A stretch of DNA of 64,000 nt. It comes from Erythrobacter sp. CCH5-A1 (GTDB taxonomy: Bacteria; Pseudomonadota; Alphaproteobacteria; Sphingomonadales; Sphingomonadaceae). The notes under the pieces are model-generated. The model had not been told where the DNA came from. It made no database searches and saw only the letters and a program-made list of their open reading frames with translations. Numbering within the stretch: the stretch's first letter is position 1; every line of letters begins with the position of its first letter. Positions 54,493 to 64,000 of the stretch are shown piece after piece. Made by a program: the position numbers and the translations under genes. The stretch lies in contig NZ_LSKQ01000174.1 of assembly GCF_001557115.1 (NCBI RefSeq), positions 27,781 through 91,780 on the forward strand, written 5' to 3'.

Positions 54493-54513
54493 TGCGATAA
54501 ACGACCTATCGCA
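54493..54513. promoter_or_regulatory. Inverted repeat in the mutS/maeB divergent region
   Basis: TGCGATA-AACGACC-TATCGCA is a perfect 7-7-7 inverted repeat in the 146-base gap between the divergent starts. It may be an operator for one or both genes. No regulator is identified. Confidence 0.5.
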
Positions 54514-54577
54514 TCGGCCCGCGCGACGCTAAGCGGGGGGCGATTTACGTTAGGGATCGCAAGAGGGATCGGGCACC

Positions 54578-56851
<2,274 letters not shown>

Positions 56852-56871
56852 ATATGTACGCCGAAGCGCAG

Positions 56872-57873
56872 TTACCTGAACATCTGATTTGCAAGGATCG
56901 GATCGAGCTTTCGCGGGTCGGCACCATCTGAACTCCGCGGCAGCGCTCCGGGGCCTTGGTCGACACCGACGTAGTTGAGAACTTCAAGACGCCCCTGACC
57001 GATTGCATGGCGGACGACTGTTCGGATCAGCAGATAGAGCGGGGCGATGTCGCCTGACCAATGTGGAGGCGTGCCGCGCTTTACCGGCGAAAGCAGGTCG
57101 AGCGCATCTGCAAATGCGGCCTGGACTGCCCTCACGCGTTTTGTGTTGCGATAGGCCCAGCGAAGCCATGGGCTCTGATAGAACATCGCAAGCCGGTCGG
57201 TTTGATCGGCCTGCGCGGCCCGCGCCTCGGATACGCCAAACATGGACGCCATGAATGCGAACCGGTTGCTGCGTGCCAGCGGCAGGATATGCCGCCACAT
57301 GTTCAGGACATCGGTTGGATCGATGATCCTCGCCTGAAGGCCGGCCGCCACTCGCTTGGCCCAGGCGATTATCCTGTGCATTGTGAGGGTCTCCATAAAT
57401 ACCCCCTCACTGACTTCGATGTACCTGTGACCGTTTACGTAAAGGTACAGTCTGTCACCGCCCGGACTCCCGCCTTCCGTCTTCGGTGCATCAAACCAAA
57501 CCACGTTCTTGGTCAAAACGTATTCGAAGACACTTAGTTCGCTCTCATCGCAAATGAAGACGTCTTTGTTTCGATATTCAGCGGGAGCTATCTTTGCTAT
57601 GCAGCGCCGCGCCAGCAAATGGGCATATTCTTCATCGAGGTCATGCAGAAACTTCGCCCGCTCGAGCCGTCTGGCTTCTTCGGCAGATCGCCTCTGACCA
57701 CTGTGAATGAGCACCCAAGCCAAAGCAGCCGCAACGATGCCCAGCATGATCTGCGACGCCAGAGGGAACATCTCGGCCGCCTCGTTGCGATCGGCGGAAA
57801 ATCCCATCCAGCCGACGATCCAGTTCAGCCATTCACGAAGCACGGCAGCTCCCCCCCCCCCGGACTTTGCCAT
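56872..57873 (-). CDS. Hypothetical membrane protein with 11-base homopolymer at its start
   Basis: A 333-residue protein with one N-terminal membrane helix (PLASQIMLGIVAAALAWVLIHS) and a long soluble region (RLERAKFLHDLDEEYAHLLARR; VYVNGHRYIEVSEGVF-like). No known family. The start ATG at 57873 gives MAKSGGGGAAV; a longer TTG start at 57909 is weaker. The G-run encoding the glycines (C-run at 57851-57861 on +) is 11 bases and sits within the first ten codons. Base composition is clearly less GC-rich than in surrounding genes, suggesting foreign origin. Confidence 0.7.
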   Translation of the reverse strand: MAKSGGGGAAVLREWLNWIVGWMGFSADRNEAAEMFPLASQIMLGIVAAALAWVLIHSGQRRSAEEARRLERAKFLHDLDEEYAHLLARRCIAKIAPAEYRNKDVFICDESELSVFEYVLTKNVVWFDAPKTEGGSPGGDRLYLYVNGHRYIEVSEGVFMETLTMHRIIAWAKRVAAGLQARIIDPTDVLNMWRHILPLARSNRFAFMASMFGVSEARAAQADQTDRLAMFYQSPWLRWAYRNTKRVRAVQAAFADALDLLSPVKRGTPPHWSGDIAPLYLLIRTVVRHAIGQGRLEVLNYVGVDQGPGALPRSSDGADPRKLDPILANQMFR

Positions 57874-57991
57874 GCTCTGATTTAACTCATAATTCGCACC
57901 TATCGTCAAACAATCCCGGCATGCGTCATTCCTGCGCGTGCAGCCGCAGCCAACCCGCCCGCCGCAGCGCGACGGGGCGGGCCGCCCCGCT

Positions 57992-58492
57992 TTACGCCTC
58001 GGCTGCTGCCGGATTGACCTCGCCCGAGGCGATCGCGGTCATCTTGCGGTCCCCGCCGCGGGTGTCCTCGAGGCACTGCGCGAGCACGCCCGCGTCCTCC
58101 TCCAGCCCCAGCCGGCGCGCGAAGGCAGCGACCGTGCCGTAGCCCGAGATGCCGTAATGCGTCATGCGCTGGTACTGGGCGATGATCGAGGCGTCGCGCA
58201 CGTCCTCGTCCGAAAAGTCGGCCTCCACGCCATGCGCGCGGGCTTCGGCGACGAGGCCTTCCATCCCCCGGCAATGCTCGCCGCGCGGGTTGGCGTCGTG
58301 GCTTTCGATCAGGGACTTGAGCTGCGCCATGCCCTCCTCGATCCCCTCGGCCCCGGCAGACAGGGCCTTGCGCAATTCGGCCGAGTGCGCCGCGTCGTGC
58401 AGTTCCTGGGTCGCTTTCAGCGCTTGGCGGTTGGCGCTGTAGAGGTCCTGCAGCTGATCGATGTAGAGGTCTTTGAGGGTGCTGATGGTCAT
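57992..58492 (-). CDS. DUF892 (YciE/YciF-like) ferritin-like protein
   Basis: A 166-residue, all-helical protein. The N-terminal TISTLKDLYIDQLQDLYSANRQALKATQELHDAA is the family hallmark, followed by GAEGIEEGMAQLKSLIESHDANPRGEHCRGMEGLVAEA with ferritin-like helices. DUF892 proteins respond to osmotic or general stress in enterics. The start at 58492 follows the conserved N-terminus; the longer frame is an overlap shadow. Alone between two unrelated genes. Confidence 0.88.
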   Translation of the reverse strand: MTISTLKDLYIDQLQDLYSANRQALKATQELHDAAHSAELRKALSAGAEGIEEGMAQLKSLIESHDANPRGEHCRGMEGLVAEARAHGVEADFSDEDVRDASIIAQYQRMTHYGISGYGTVAAFARRLGLEEDAGVLAQCLEDTRGGDRKMTAIASGEVNPAAAEA

Positions 58493-58620
58493 GGGTCTGG
58501 CCTTCCTGTGGCAGGTTGCGTGACGCACATCCTGCGCGCCAGGACAGCGGCCGTCCCTGTCATGGGTGAGCACCCTTCGCCTGACCCGACGAGGCGCGGG
58601 GCACTTGCGGCAGGGCGAGG

Positions 58621-59604
58621 CTAGTCGGCGAGCACCGGCCAGCCGTCGCGCCACGCCAGCCGCGCGGTGAGCATGATGCGGCGGGTGTTGACCTCGTCCT
58701 CCGGGCGGGAGCGGGGTCTTGCGGCATCGACCGCGTGATAGAGGATCAGCGTCTCGCCGTCCTTCTGGACAAGCGCATTGTGCCCCGGCGCGATCCATCC
58801 GGGCGAGGCTGCGAGGATCACCCCGCCGTTTTCGGGCTTCACCGCGAACGGCCCGGTCGCCGAGCGCGAGCGCGCCACCATCACCGCGTAATGCGCGTTG
58901 GGTCCGCAGCAATTGTCGCCCGAGAAGAACAGATAATACCAGCCCTCGCGGTAAGTGACCCAAACGCCTTCGACGAGGCGGCGGTAGTTCGCCGGATCGT
59001 CGGTCGGCACCGGCACTACGAGGTCGATCGGCGCGCTGCCGGGGGCGAAGGCGAGACCGTCGCGCGTCAGCTCCTGCACCTTTACGGGTGCGAACCCCGA
59101 GCCCCAGTAGAGCAGCCGCTTGCCCGTCGCGGGGTCGTCGAACAGCATCGGGTCGATGTTGACGAAGCCGGGGCAGCACAGCAGCGGCTTGCCCGTGTCG
59201 GTGAAGGGCCCCTCGGGCCGGTCGGCGGTGGCGACGGCGAGGCACAGGCCCTGCGACGGGTCATCGAGCGCCGCATCGGGCTTGGCCGAGTAGTAGAGCA
59301 GGTAGCGCCCCTCGACCTTGGCGACATGGGGCGCCCAGAAGTCCTGCGTCTTGCTCGCCCAGCCGGGCTTCACCGGCAGCGCATCGCCGAGGTGCTCCCA
59401 CTCCGCCAAGTCGGACGAGCGGGCGATCTGGATGTTGACCTGCCGGCCCTCGACCAGGGCTTGCGTGGCATAGGCGTAGTAGCTGCCATCCTCGTCACGC
59501 AGCACGGCGGGGTCGGGGAAGTCGGCGTCGATGGCGATGCGCGGTTCAAGCGTGGCACAGCCCGCCAGCAGCAGGGGGAGAAGGGCGAGCGCGAACCGGA
59601 TCAT
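58621..59604 (-). CDS. GH43-family lipoprotein
   Basis: A 327-residue exported protein with a lipobox (LLPLLLAGCATLE). The five-bladed beta-propeller of GH43 is suggested by FPDPAVLRDEDGSYYAYATQ (catalytic base Asp in the first repeat), TQDFWAPHVAKVEGRYLLYYSAKP and LVEGVWVTYREGWYYLFFSGDNCCG (acid Glu in VEGVW). The activity may be arabinofuranosidase or xylosidase; it cannot be told. Two Cys pairs may be disulphides. Confidence 0.87.
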   Translation of the reverse strand: MIRFALALLPLLLAGCATLEPRIAIDADFPDPAVLRDEDGSYYAYATQALVEGRQVNIQIARSSDLAEWEHLGDALPVKPGWASKTQDFWAPHVAKVEGRYLLYYSAKPDAALDDPSQGLCLAVATADRPEGPFTDTGKPLLCCPGFVNIDPMLFDDPATGKRLLYWGSGFAPVKVQELTRDGLAFAPGSAPIDLVVPVPTDDPANYRRLVEGVWVTYREGWYYLFFSGDNCCGPNAHYAVMVARSRSATGPFAVKPENGGVILAASPGWIAPGHNALVQKDGETLILYHAVDAARPRSRPEDEVNTRRIMLTARLAWRDGWPVLAD

Positions 59605-59689
59605 CGAAGGCCTCCGCGCGCAGAGTGGCGCTGTCAGACCTCATTTATATGATTTATTTCCGCAGGCGAGGAAGCTGCGACCGATGGCC

Positions 59690-60391
59690 TCACCGCCGCC
59701 GGAACCGGAAGTACCACACCTCGTGGCCGTAGACCGTGCGCGCCTTGTGTTCGTAGCGGGTCTCGGGCCAGCCGGAGGGGCGGACCTGCCAGTTCTCCGG
59801 CTTCTCCACCACCCACTCGAACAGATCGGTGTGGCGCTGCATCACCATCAGCGCGTGGCGCAGGTAGACCGCGTGGTCGGTGCCGAAGCGGAACTCGGCC
59901 CCGGGCTTCAACTTTTGCGCGAAGAGCCTGACCGGCCCATCGTTCATCATCCGGCGCTTGGCGTGGCGGGCCTTGGGCCAGGGGTCGGGGTGGAGCAGGT
60001 AGAGCATCGTCAGCGCGCCATCCGGCACGCGGCTGAGCACCTCGAGCGCGTCGCCATGATGCAACCGGATATTGGCGAGCCGCTGGTCGGCCACGTGGGT
60101 GAGCGCCTGCGCGACGCCGTTGACGAAGGGCTCGGCGCCGATGAAGCCGTGGTCCGGGAGCAGGTCGGCGCGATAGGCGAGATGCTCGCCCCCGCCGAAG
60201 CCGATCTCGAAATGGAGGGGGCGCTGATCCCCGAACAGCACCTCGGAGGTCACCGGACCTTCGGCAGGCACGGCGATCTGCGGCAGGAGGTTGTCGACCA
60301 GCCCCTGCTGATAGGTGCGCAGCTTCTTGCCGACCGAACGCCCGTAAAGCCGCGCGATGGTGGTCGGATCGCCTTCCTTGAATGCCGTCAT
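59690..60391 (-). CDS. trmB: tRNA (guanine-N7-)-methyltransferase
   Basis: A 233-residue methyltransferase that makes m7G46 in tRNA. The start at 60391 gives MTAFKEGDPTTIARLYGRSVGKKLR. SAM binding is FEIGFGGGEHLAYRADL, and the family signature YLLHPDPWPKARHAKRRMMN is complete. The C-terminal YEHKARTVYGHEVWYFRFRRR is the usual ending. The upstream frame is a shadow of the divergent gene. Confidence 0.95.
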   Translation of the reverse strand: MTAFKEGDPTTIARLYGRSVGKKLRTYQQGLVDNLLPQIAVPAEGPVTSEVLFGDQRPLHFEIGFGGGEHLAYRADLLPDHGFIGAEPFVNGVAQALTHVADQRLANIRLHHGDALEVLSRVPDGALTMLYLLHPDPWPKARHAKRRMMNDGPVRLFAQKLKPGAEFRFGTDHAVYLRHALMVMQRHTDLFEWVVEKPENWQVRPSGWPETRYEHKARTVYGHEVWYFRFRRR

Positions 60392-60532
60392 GGCCGCAGC
60401 CCTTAGCAAAAGGCGCGCGCCACTCCACCCCCTTCGCGCGTGCCGCCGGTCGAGCCCAGCCGCGCATTGGCCGACAGGCGCTCGCCTGCCGGTCGGGGAG
60501 CGGGGATGAGGAGGCAACTCGGGGAGCACGCC

Positions 60533-62014
60533 ATGAAACACCTCGCCCTTTGCCTCGCGCTCGTCGCCGCCGCGCCTGCGATGGCCCAACCATCCCCCGA
60601 GACCTCGCCTGCCGCCCCGCCCGACTGGTCCGCGCTCGCCGTCGCCGATGTCGAGGCGGTCTATGCCGAGACCAGGGCCAACCACCCCGGCATGTTCGAT
60701 CCGGCCAACCCCGGCTTCCCCGCGCTGCTCGAACGCGCGCGGGCCGAGGCACTTGACTACGCGCGGAAGGCCACCACCGCGGGCGGGTTCGATGCCAGCC
60801 TCGACCGCTTCACCGCGGTGCTGAACGACGGGCACGCGGGCGCCTTTACGCGGCTGCCGCCCGAACTCGCAGCCCCGATCCGCTGGCCGGGCTTCGTCGC
60901 GGCTTGGCGCGGGGACGCGATGTATGTCTACAAGTCGGCCGAGGGCGGGCCTCCGGCCGGCAGCCGGATCGAGAGCTGCGACGGGACGCCGATCGCCGAC
61001 TGGGTGAAGACCAAGGTGTTCGGCTGGCGCACCGGCGCGGAGGTCGCGGGCGCATGGTGGGCCTCGGCGCGGCTGGCGCTGATCGACGACGGCAACCCTT
61101 TCGTGCGCCTGCCGCAGACCTGCCGCTTCGTCGCCGATGGCAAGGCCGAGGACCGCGCGCTGAGCTGGAGCCCGGTCCCCGACCATTATCAGGAATGGCG
61201 CAACGGCTCGATCAACGGCGACCTCCTCCCCATCGGCCTCGCCGAGCGCGCGCCCGGCATCCACTGGATCGCGCTACCCGATTTCCAGCCCGACGAAGCG
61301 GGCAACGCCGCCTACCAGACGCTCTACGCCGATCTCGCCGCCAGGGCCGACACGATCCGCGGCGCGCGCGCGGTGGTGCTGGACCTGCGCTACAACCAGG
61401 GCGGCTCCTCGCTGTGGAGCCTGCGGGTCGCCGAGAGCCTGTGGGGCAAGGAGGCGGTCGAGGCGCGTGCCGAGCGCCGCTCGGCGAAGACCGCGGTGTG
61501 GTGGCGGCCCACGCCGGGCAATCTCGAGGAAGTGCGCGGCTTCGCCCGGCTGATGACCGAGCAGGGCGATGCCGAGACCGCCGCATGGGTGGCAAAGCTC
61601 GTCACCTCATTCGAGGCCGCGGTGGCCAAGGGCGAGACGTGGTATGTCGAGACCGACGAGCCCACGGCGGCGGGCGCCGCTGCCCCCGATCCCGCCCCGC
61701 TGCTGACCGCGCCGGTCTATGTCATCGTGCCGGGGCAATGCGCGAGCGCCTGTCTCGACGCGATCGACGTGTTCAAGCTGTTCCCCAACACGAAGCTGAT
61801 CGGCGCGCCCTCCTCGGCAGATTCGACCTACATGGAGGTGCGCAACCCCGAGCTGCCCTCGGGCATGGCGCGTGCGATCATCCCGATGAAGATGTATGTG
61901 AACCGCCCGCGCGGAAACGGGGAATTCTACTCGCCCGACATCGCGATGACCGATTTCGACTGGTCGACGCAGAATTTCCTCAAGCGGATCGAGGAAGATC
62001 TGGCGGCGCGCTAG
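60533..62014 (+). CDS. S41-like periplasmic peptidase-family protein
   Basis: A 493-residue protein with a Sec signal (LALCLALVAAAPAMAQP). It contains RAVVLDLRYNQGGSSLWSLRVAESL, the tail-specific protease core, and VYVIVPGQCASACLDAIDVFKLF, where the serine of CAS would be the nucleophile. The usual lysine is uncertain by eye. No PDZ domain is obvious. It starts 141 bases from the divergent trmB start. Substrate unknown. Confidence 0.8.
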   Translation: MKHLALCLALVAAAPAMAQPSPETSPAAPPDWSALAVADVEAVYAETRANHPGMFDPANPGFPALLERARAEALDYARKATTAGGFDASLDRFTAVLNDGHAGAFTRLPPELAAPIRWPGFVAAWRGDAMYVYKSAEGGPPAGSRIESCDGTPIADWVKTKVFGWRTGAEVAGAWWASARLALIDDGNPFVRLPQTCRFVADGKAEDRALSWSPVPDHYQEWRNGSINGDLLPIGLAERAPGIHWIALPDFQPDEAGNAAYQTLYADLAARADTIRGARAVVLDLRYNQGGSSLWSLRVAESLWGKEAVEARAERRSAKTAVWWRPTPGNLEEVRGFARLMTEQGDAETAAWVAKLVTSFEAAVAKGETWYVETDEPTAAGAAAPDPAPLLTAPVYVIVPGQCASACLDAIDVFKLFPNTKLIGAPSSADSTYMEVRNPELPSGMARAIIPMKMYVNRPRGNGEFYSPDIAMTDFDWSTQNFLKRIEEDLAAR

Positions 62015-62082
62015 GCGCACAGGTTTCCGGCACGAAAAAATCGTGCTGGACGCCGGGGCACGGGGCGTGGTGAGCTTGGGGG

Positions 62083-62895
62083 ATGACGAACACGCCCTGC
62101 ATCTCGCCCGGTGCACTCTCCGAAAAGGAGCTCGAGATTCTGCGCCTGCTGGCGGGCGGGCACACGGTGAAGTCGATCGCGGCGCAGCTCGGCCGCTCGG
62201 AAGCTGCGATCAATGAACGGCTGCGCGAGGCGCGGCGCAAGACCGGGGTGGGCAGCAGCCGCGAGCTGGCGCGGATGCTCGCGGAACAGAAAGTCTGGGA
62301 CAGGAAAATCGATCTGTCGCCGCCCGCCGATCCGGCCGAGGCTCCGTCCGTTCCCCGCAAGAGGGGGTTCGAATGGACGAAAGGACGTTTAGCCATGGCA
62401 TTCCTGCTCCCCGCCGCTGCGTTGGGCCTCGCGCTCGCCGCCGGAACCGCCACGCTGCCTGAGGCGGCCGAGACGGCCGAGGCCGCTGCTGCCGCCGCGC
62501 CGCTGGCGGGCAAATGGTCGCTCGATGTCGCGCGGCTGCCCGAGAACGAGCGCCCGGTGTCGGTGACGATCACCTTCACCCCGCAGGCCGACGGGCGGAT
62601 GCACACGCTGGTGTGGATCGCCAACCGCGACGGCGGGACGATCAAGGCCGAATCCACCGCGGCGATGGACGGCGTCCCCGTGCCGGTCGGCGGCAACTTC
62701 GCCGAGATCGACTCGGTCGCGCTGCGCCAGCCCGCGCCCGACACGCTGGTGATGACGCTGGCGAAGGGCGGCGAGCGGTTCTCGACCCGGGTCTACACGG
62801 TGGCGAAGGACGGCCGCAGCATGACCGAGACGATCGTCTGGGCGAACGGCGAAATGCCCGAGCCGCGCACGACGACCTTCCTGCGCGCCAGCTGA
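62083..62895 (+). CDS. Membrane-anchored helix-turn-helix protein
   Basis: A 270-residue protein in three parts. Residues 1-65 form a LuxR/sigma-region-4-type HTH (LSEKELEILRLLAGGHTVKSIAAQLGRSEAAINERLREARRKTG). A membrane helix follows at about 105-125 (RLAMAFLLPAAALGLALAAGT), then a periplasmic beta-rich region with GKWSLDVARLPENERPVSVTITFTPQADGRMHTLVWIANRDGG. The arrangement suggests a regulator whose activity reflects the periplasm. It is 68 bases downstream of the S41-like gene and may be co-transcribed. Confidence 0.8.
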   Translation: MTNTPCISPGALSEKELEILRLLAGGHTVKSIAAQLGRSEAAINERLREARRKTGVGSSRELARMLAEQKVWDRKIDLSPPADPAEAPSVPRKRGFEWTKGRLAMAFLLPAAALGLALAAGTATLPEAAETAEAAAAAAPLAGKWSLDVARLPENERPVSVTITFTPQADGRMHTLVWIANRDGGTIKAESTAAMDGVPVPVGGNFAEIDSVALRQPAPDTLVMTLAKGGERFSTRVYTVAKDGRSMTETIVWANGEMPEPRTTTFLRAS

Positions 62896-62902
62896 AACGC
62901 GA

Positions 62903-62930
62903 ACGCCCGGGGATCCAGGTCCCCGGGCGT
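62903..62930 (+). terminator. Hairpin downstream of the HTH gene
   Basis: ACGCCCGGGGA (62903-62913) pairs with TCCCCGGGCGT (62920-62930) across TCCAGG, 8 bases after the stop. It is perfect but lacks a T-run, so it may not be an intrinsic terminator. Confidence 0.6.
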
Positions 62931-63002
62931 CCTCGCAATCAAAGGTGAAAAGCGCTGTCCCGGTCCGAAGGGCCGCGAGCGCACGGCGCGAGCCGCAGGT
63001 GC

Positions 63003-63021
63003 CCGAGCCTGAAAGGCTCGG
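63003..63021. other. Stem-loop in the convergent gap
   Basis: CCGAGCCT-GAA-AGGCTCGG, an eight-bp stem with three-base loop. No T-run on either side. Second of three consecutive hairpins between the HTH gene and ctrA. Confidence 0.6.
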
Positions 63022-63035
63022 ATCAGCGCCGAGGA

Positions 63036-63057
63036 CGAGGGCGCGGAGGCGCCCTCG
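63036..63057 (-). other. Stem-loop next to the ctrA stop
   Basis: CGAGGGCGC (63036-63044) pairs with GCGCCCTCG (63049-63057) across GGAG, 8 bases downstream of ctrA. No U-tract is seen, so termination is uncertain. Confidence 0.6.
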
Positions 63058-63064
63058 CAACCAG

Positions 63065-63760
63065 TTACGCCGCTTCGACCTCGGTCTCGCTGTCGCGCAG
63101 CACGTAGCCGCGGCCCCAGACGGTTTCGATGTAGTTGTCCCCGCCGCAGGCCAGCGACAGCTTCTTGCGCAGCTTGCAGATGAACACATCGATGATCTTG
63201 AGCTCGGGCTCGTCCATCCCGCCGTAGAGGTGGTTGAGGAACATTTCCTTGGTCAGCGTCGTGCCCTTGCGCAGCGACAGCAGCTCCAGCATCGCATATT
63301 CCTTGCCGGTGAGGTGCACGCGGGCACCATCGACCTCGACCGTCTTGGCATCGAGGTTCACGGCGAGCTTGCCGGTGCGGATGACCGACTGCGAGTGGCC
63401 CTTCGAACGGCGCACCACGGCATAGATGCGGGCGACCAGTTCCTCGCGGTGGAACGGCTTGGTCACGTAATCGTCGGCACCGAAGCCGAAGGAGCGGATT
63501 TTCGAATCCATCTCCGAGATGCCCGAAAGGATCAGCACCGGGGTCTGCACCTTGGCGACGCGCAGCTTCTTGAGCACGTCGTAGCCATGCATGTCGGGCA
63601 GGTTCAGGTCGAGCAGGATGATGTCGTAATCATACAGCTTGCCGAGGTCCAAACCCTCTTCGCCGAGGTCGGTCGAATAGACGTTGAAGCCTTCGGTGGT
63701 GAGCATCAGCTCGATCGCCTTGGCGGTGGTCGGTTCGTCTTCGATGAGCAGAACGCGCAT
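63065..63760 (-). CDS. ctrA: Cell-cycle response regulator CtrA
   Basis: A 231-residue OmpR-class regulator and master controller of cell cycle genes in alphaproteobacteria, where it often also controls GTA production and motility. The receiver has [10 protein letters not shown], the phosphorylated aspartate at 51 ([19 protein letters not shown]) and [10 protein letters not shown]. The DNA-binding half has [30 protein letters not shown] and [22 protein letters not shown]. The protein ends in two alanines, as in CtrA proteins degraded by ClpXP. The upstream region holds TTAA motifs and two GANTC sites. Confidence 0.97.
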   Translation of the reverse strand: MRVLLIEDEPTTAKAIELMLTTEGFNVYSTDLGEEGLDLGKLYDYDIILLDLNLPDMHGYDVLKKLRVAKVQTPVLILSGISEMDSKIRSFGFGADDYVTKPFHREELVARIYAVVRRSKGHSQSVIRTGKLAVNLDAKTVEVDGARVHLTGKEYAMLELLSLRKGTTLTKEMFLNHLYGGMDEPELKIIDVFICKLRKKLSLACGGDNYIETVWGRGYVLRDSETEVEAA

Positions 63761-63843
63761 TGCAGTCCCCTGTCTTACCCCTGGTAACCCCCGCTTAGGA
63801 GAGGTTGTCGCCTGTTAACCACGCCACTTCTCACCAAAAAAGG

Positions 63844-63868
63844 TTAATAAGAAGTTTAGGTCGTTAAC
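63844..63868 (-). promoter_or_regulatory. TTAA-rich region upstream of ctrA, possible CtrA boxes
   Basis: Contains TTAA-N7-TTTA (63844-63858) and GTTAAC (63863-63868); another GTTAAC is at 63814-63819. CtrA binds TTAA-N7-TTAA, so these are imperfect candidates for autoregulation. The AT-rich stretch 63815-63880 is the probable promoter region. Confidence 0.45.
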
Positions 63869-63878
63869 TTTTTGAGGT

Positions 63879-63892
63879 GAGTCTTTCGAGTC
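63879..63892. promoter_or_regulatory. Two GANTC (CcrM) sites upstream of ctrA
   Basis: GAGTC occurs at 63879-63883 and 63888-63892, nine bases apart. CcrM methylates GANTC in alphaproteobacteria, and in Caulobacter one such site in the ctrA P1 promoter couples ctrA to replication. Confidence 0.7.
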
Positions 63893-64000
63893 ACACCCCG
63901 GACGGGCGCGAAATCGGGGCAAGGCTAGGCTTTCAGGAATGGCCCGTCGCCTGAGGGAAAATGCTAAGACGCCCCCGCCAGCTTCTTCGCCCGCCGGCGC

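Noticed and set aside
63964..64000. C-terminal end of a further - strand gene (reads RRRAKKLAGAS, stop at 63964-63966)
   Set aside because: Only eleven codons are inside the window; too little to support a gene, though the basic ending is plausible.

Overview
The window is GC-rich (about two thirds G+C), densely coded chromosomal DNA of an alphaproteobacterium, most likely a sphingomonad of the Erythrobacter/Porphyrobacter type. The basis is the set of gene families together: a gene transfer agent (GTA) head-tail cluster in the Rhodobacter gene order, CtrA, DUF3617 and DUF2793 proteins, a two-domain cold-shock protein, and many GTG starts with 4-base stop/start overlaps. I saw no plasmid or ordinary prophage functions, no integrase, insertion sequence, CRISPR array, rRNA or tRNA gene.

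Region 1 (1-13937) is a GTA-type particle cluster on the + strand: terminase (cut by the window edge), portal, a small membrane protein, prohead protease, major capsid protein, head-tail connector proteins, major tail protein, tail chaperones, a very short tape measure, distal tail protein, DUF2163 hub, NlpC/P60 peptidase, a baseplate/host-specificity protein and a DUF2793 protein. It departs from the Rhodobacter layout in three ways: an antisense DUF3617 gene separates terminase from portal, the distal tail protein carries a large extra N-terminal region, and the gp15-type protein is short. Two strong RNA hairpins flank the capsid gene.

Region 2 (14107-24451) holds an OmpA-type outer-membrane protein, an MFS transporter, queC, a second DUF3617 protein, hslO, argD-argF, the cold-shock protein, and a run encoding a TIGR01244-type enzyme, a small membrane protein and a sterol-desaturase-family enzyme. 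Region 3 (24476-39050) holds a GMC oxidoreductase, glnK-amtB behind a near-perfect sigma-54 promoter, several small metabolic enzymes, prfC, pheS-pheT, two tandem AraC regulators and rpmI-rplT. Region 4 (39210-49903) holds an S9 peptidase, hisN with neighbours, prs, an arsR-arsI-arsC-aqpS arsenic operon, an HNH nuclease, gluQRS and a PduO-type cobalamin adenosyltransferase.

Region 5 (49982-64000) holds a 3-hydroxyacyl-CoA dehydrogenase, mutS divergent from maeB, a hypothetical membrane protein whose start contains an 11-base homopolymer, a DUF892 protein, a GH43-type lipoprotein, trmB, an S41-like periplasmic protein, a membrane-anchored HTH protein and ctrA. CtrA controls the GTA in Rhodobacter, so finding ctrA with two GANTC sites upstream about 50 kb from a GTA cluster is suggestive, but no direct link can be read from this sequence.

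Intergenic gaps are all under about 300 bases. Those with recognisable structure are listed; the others show nothing I can name.
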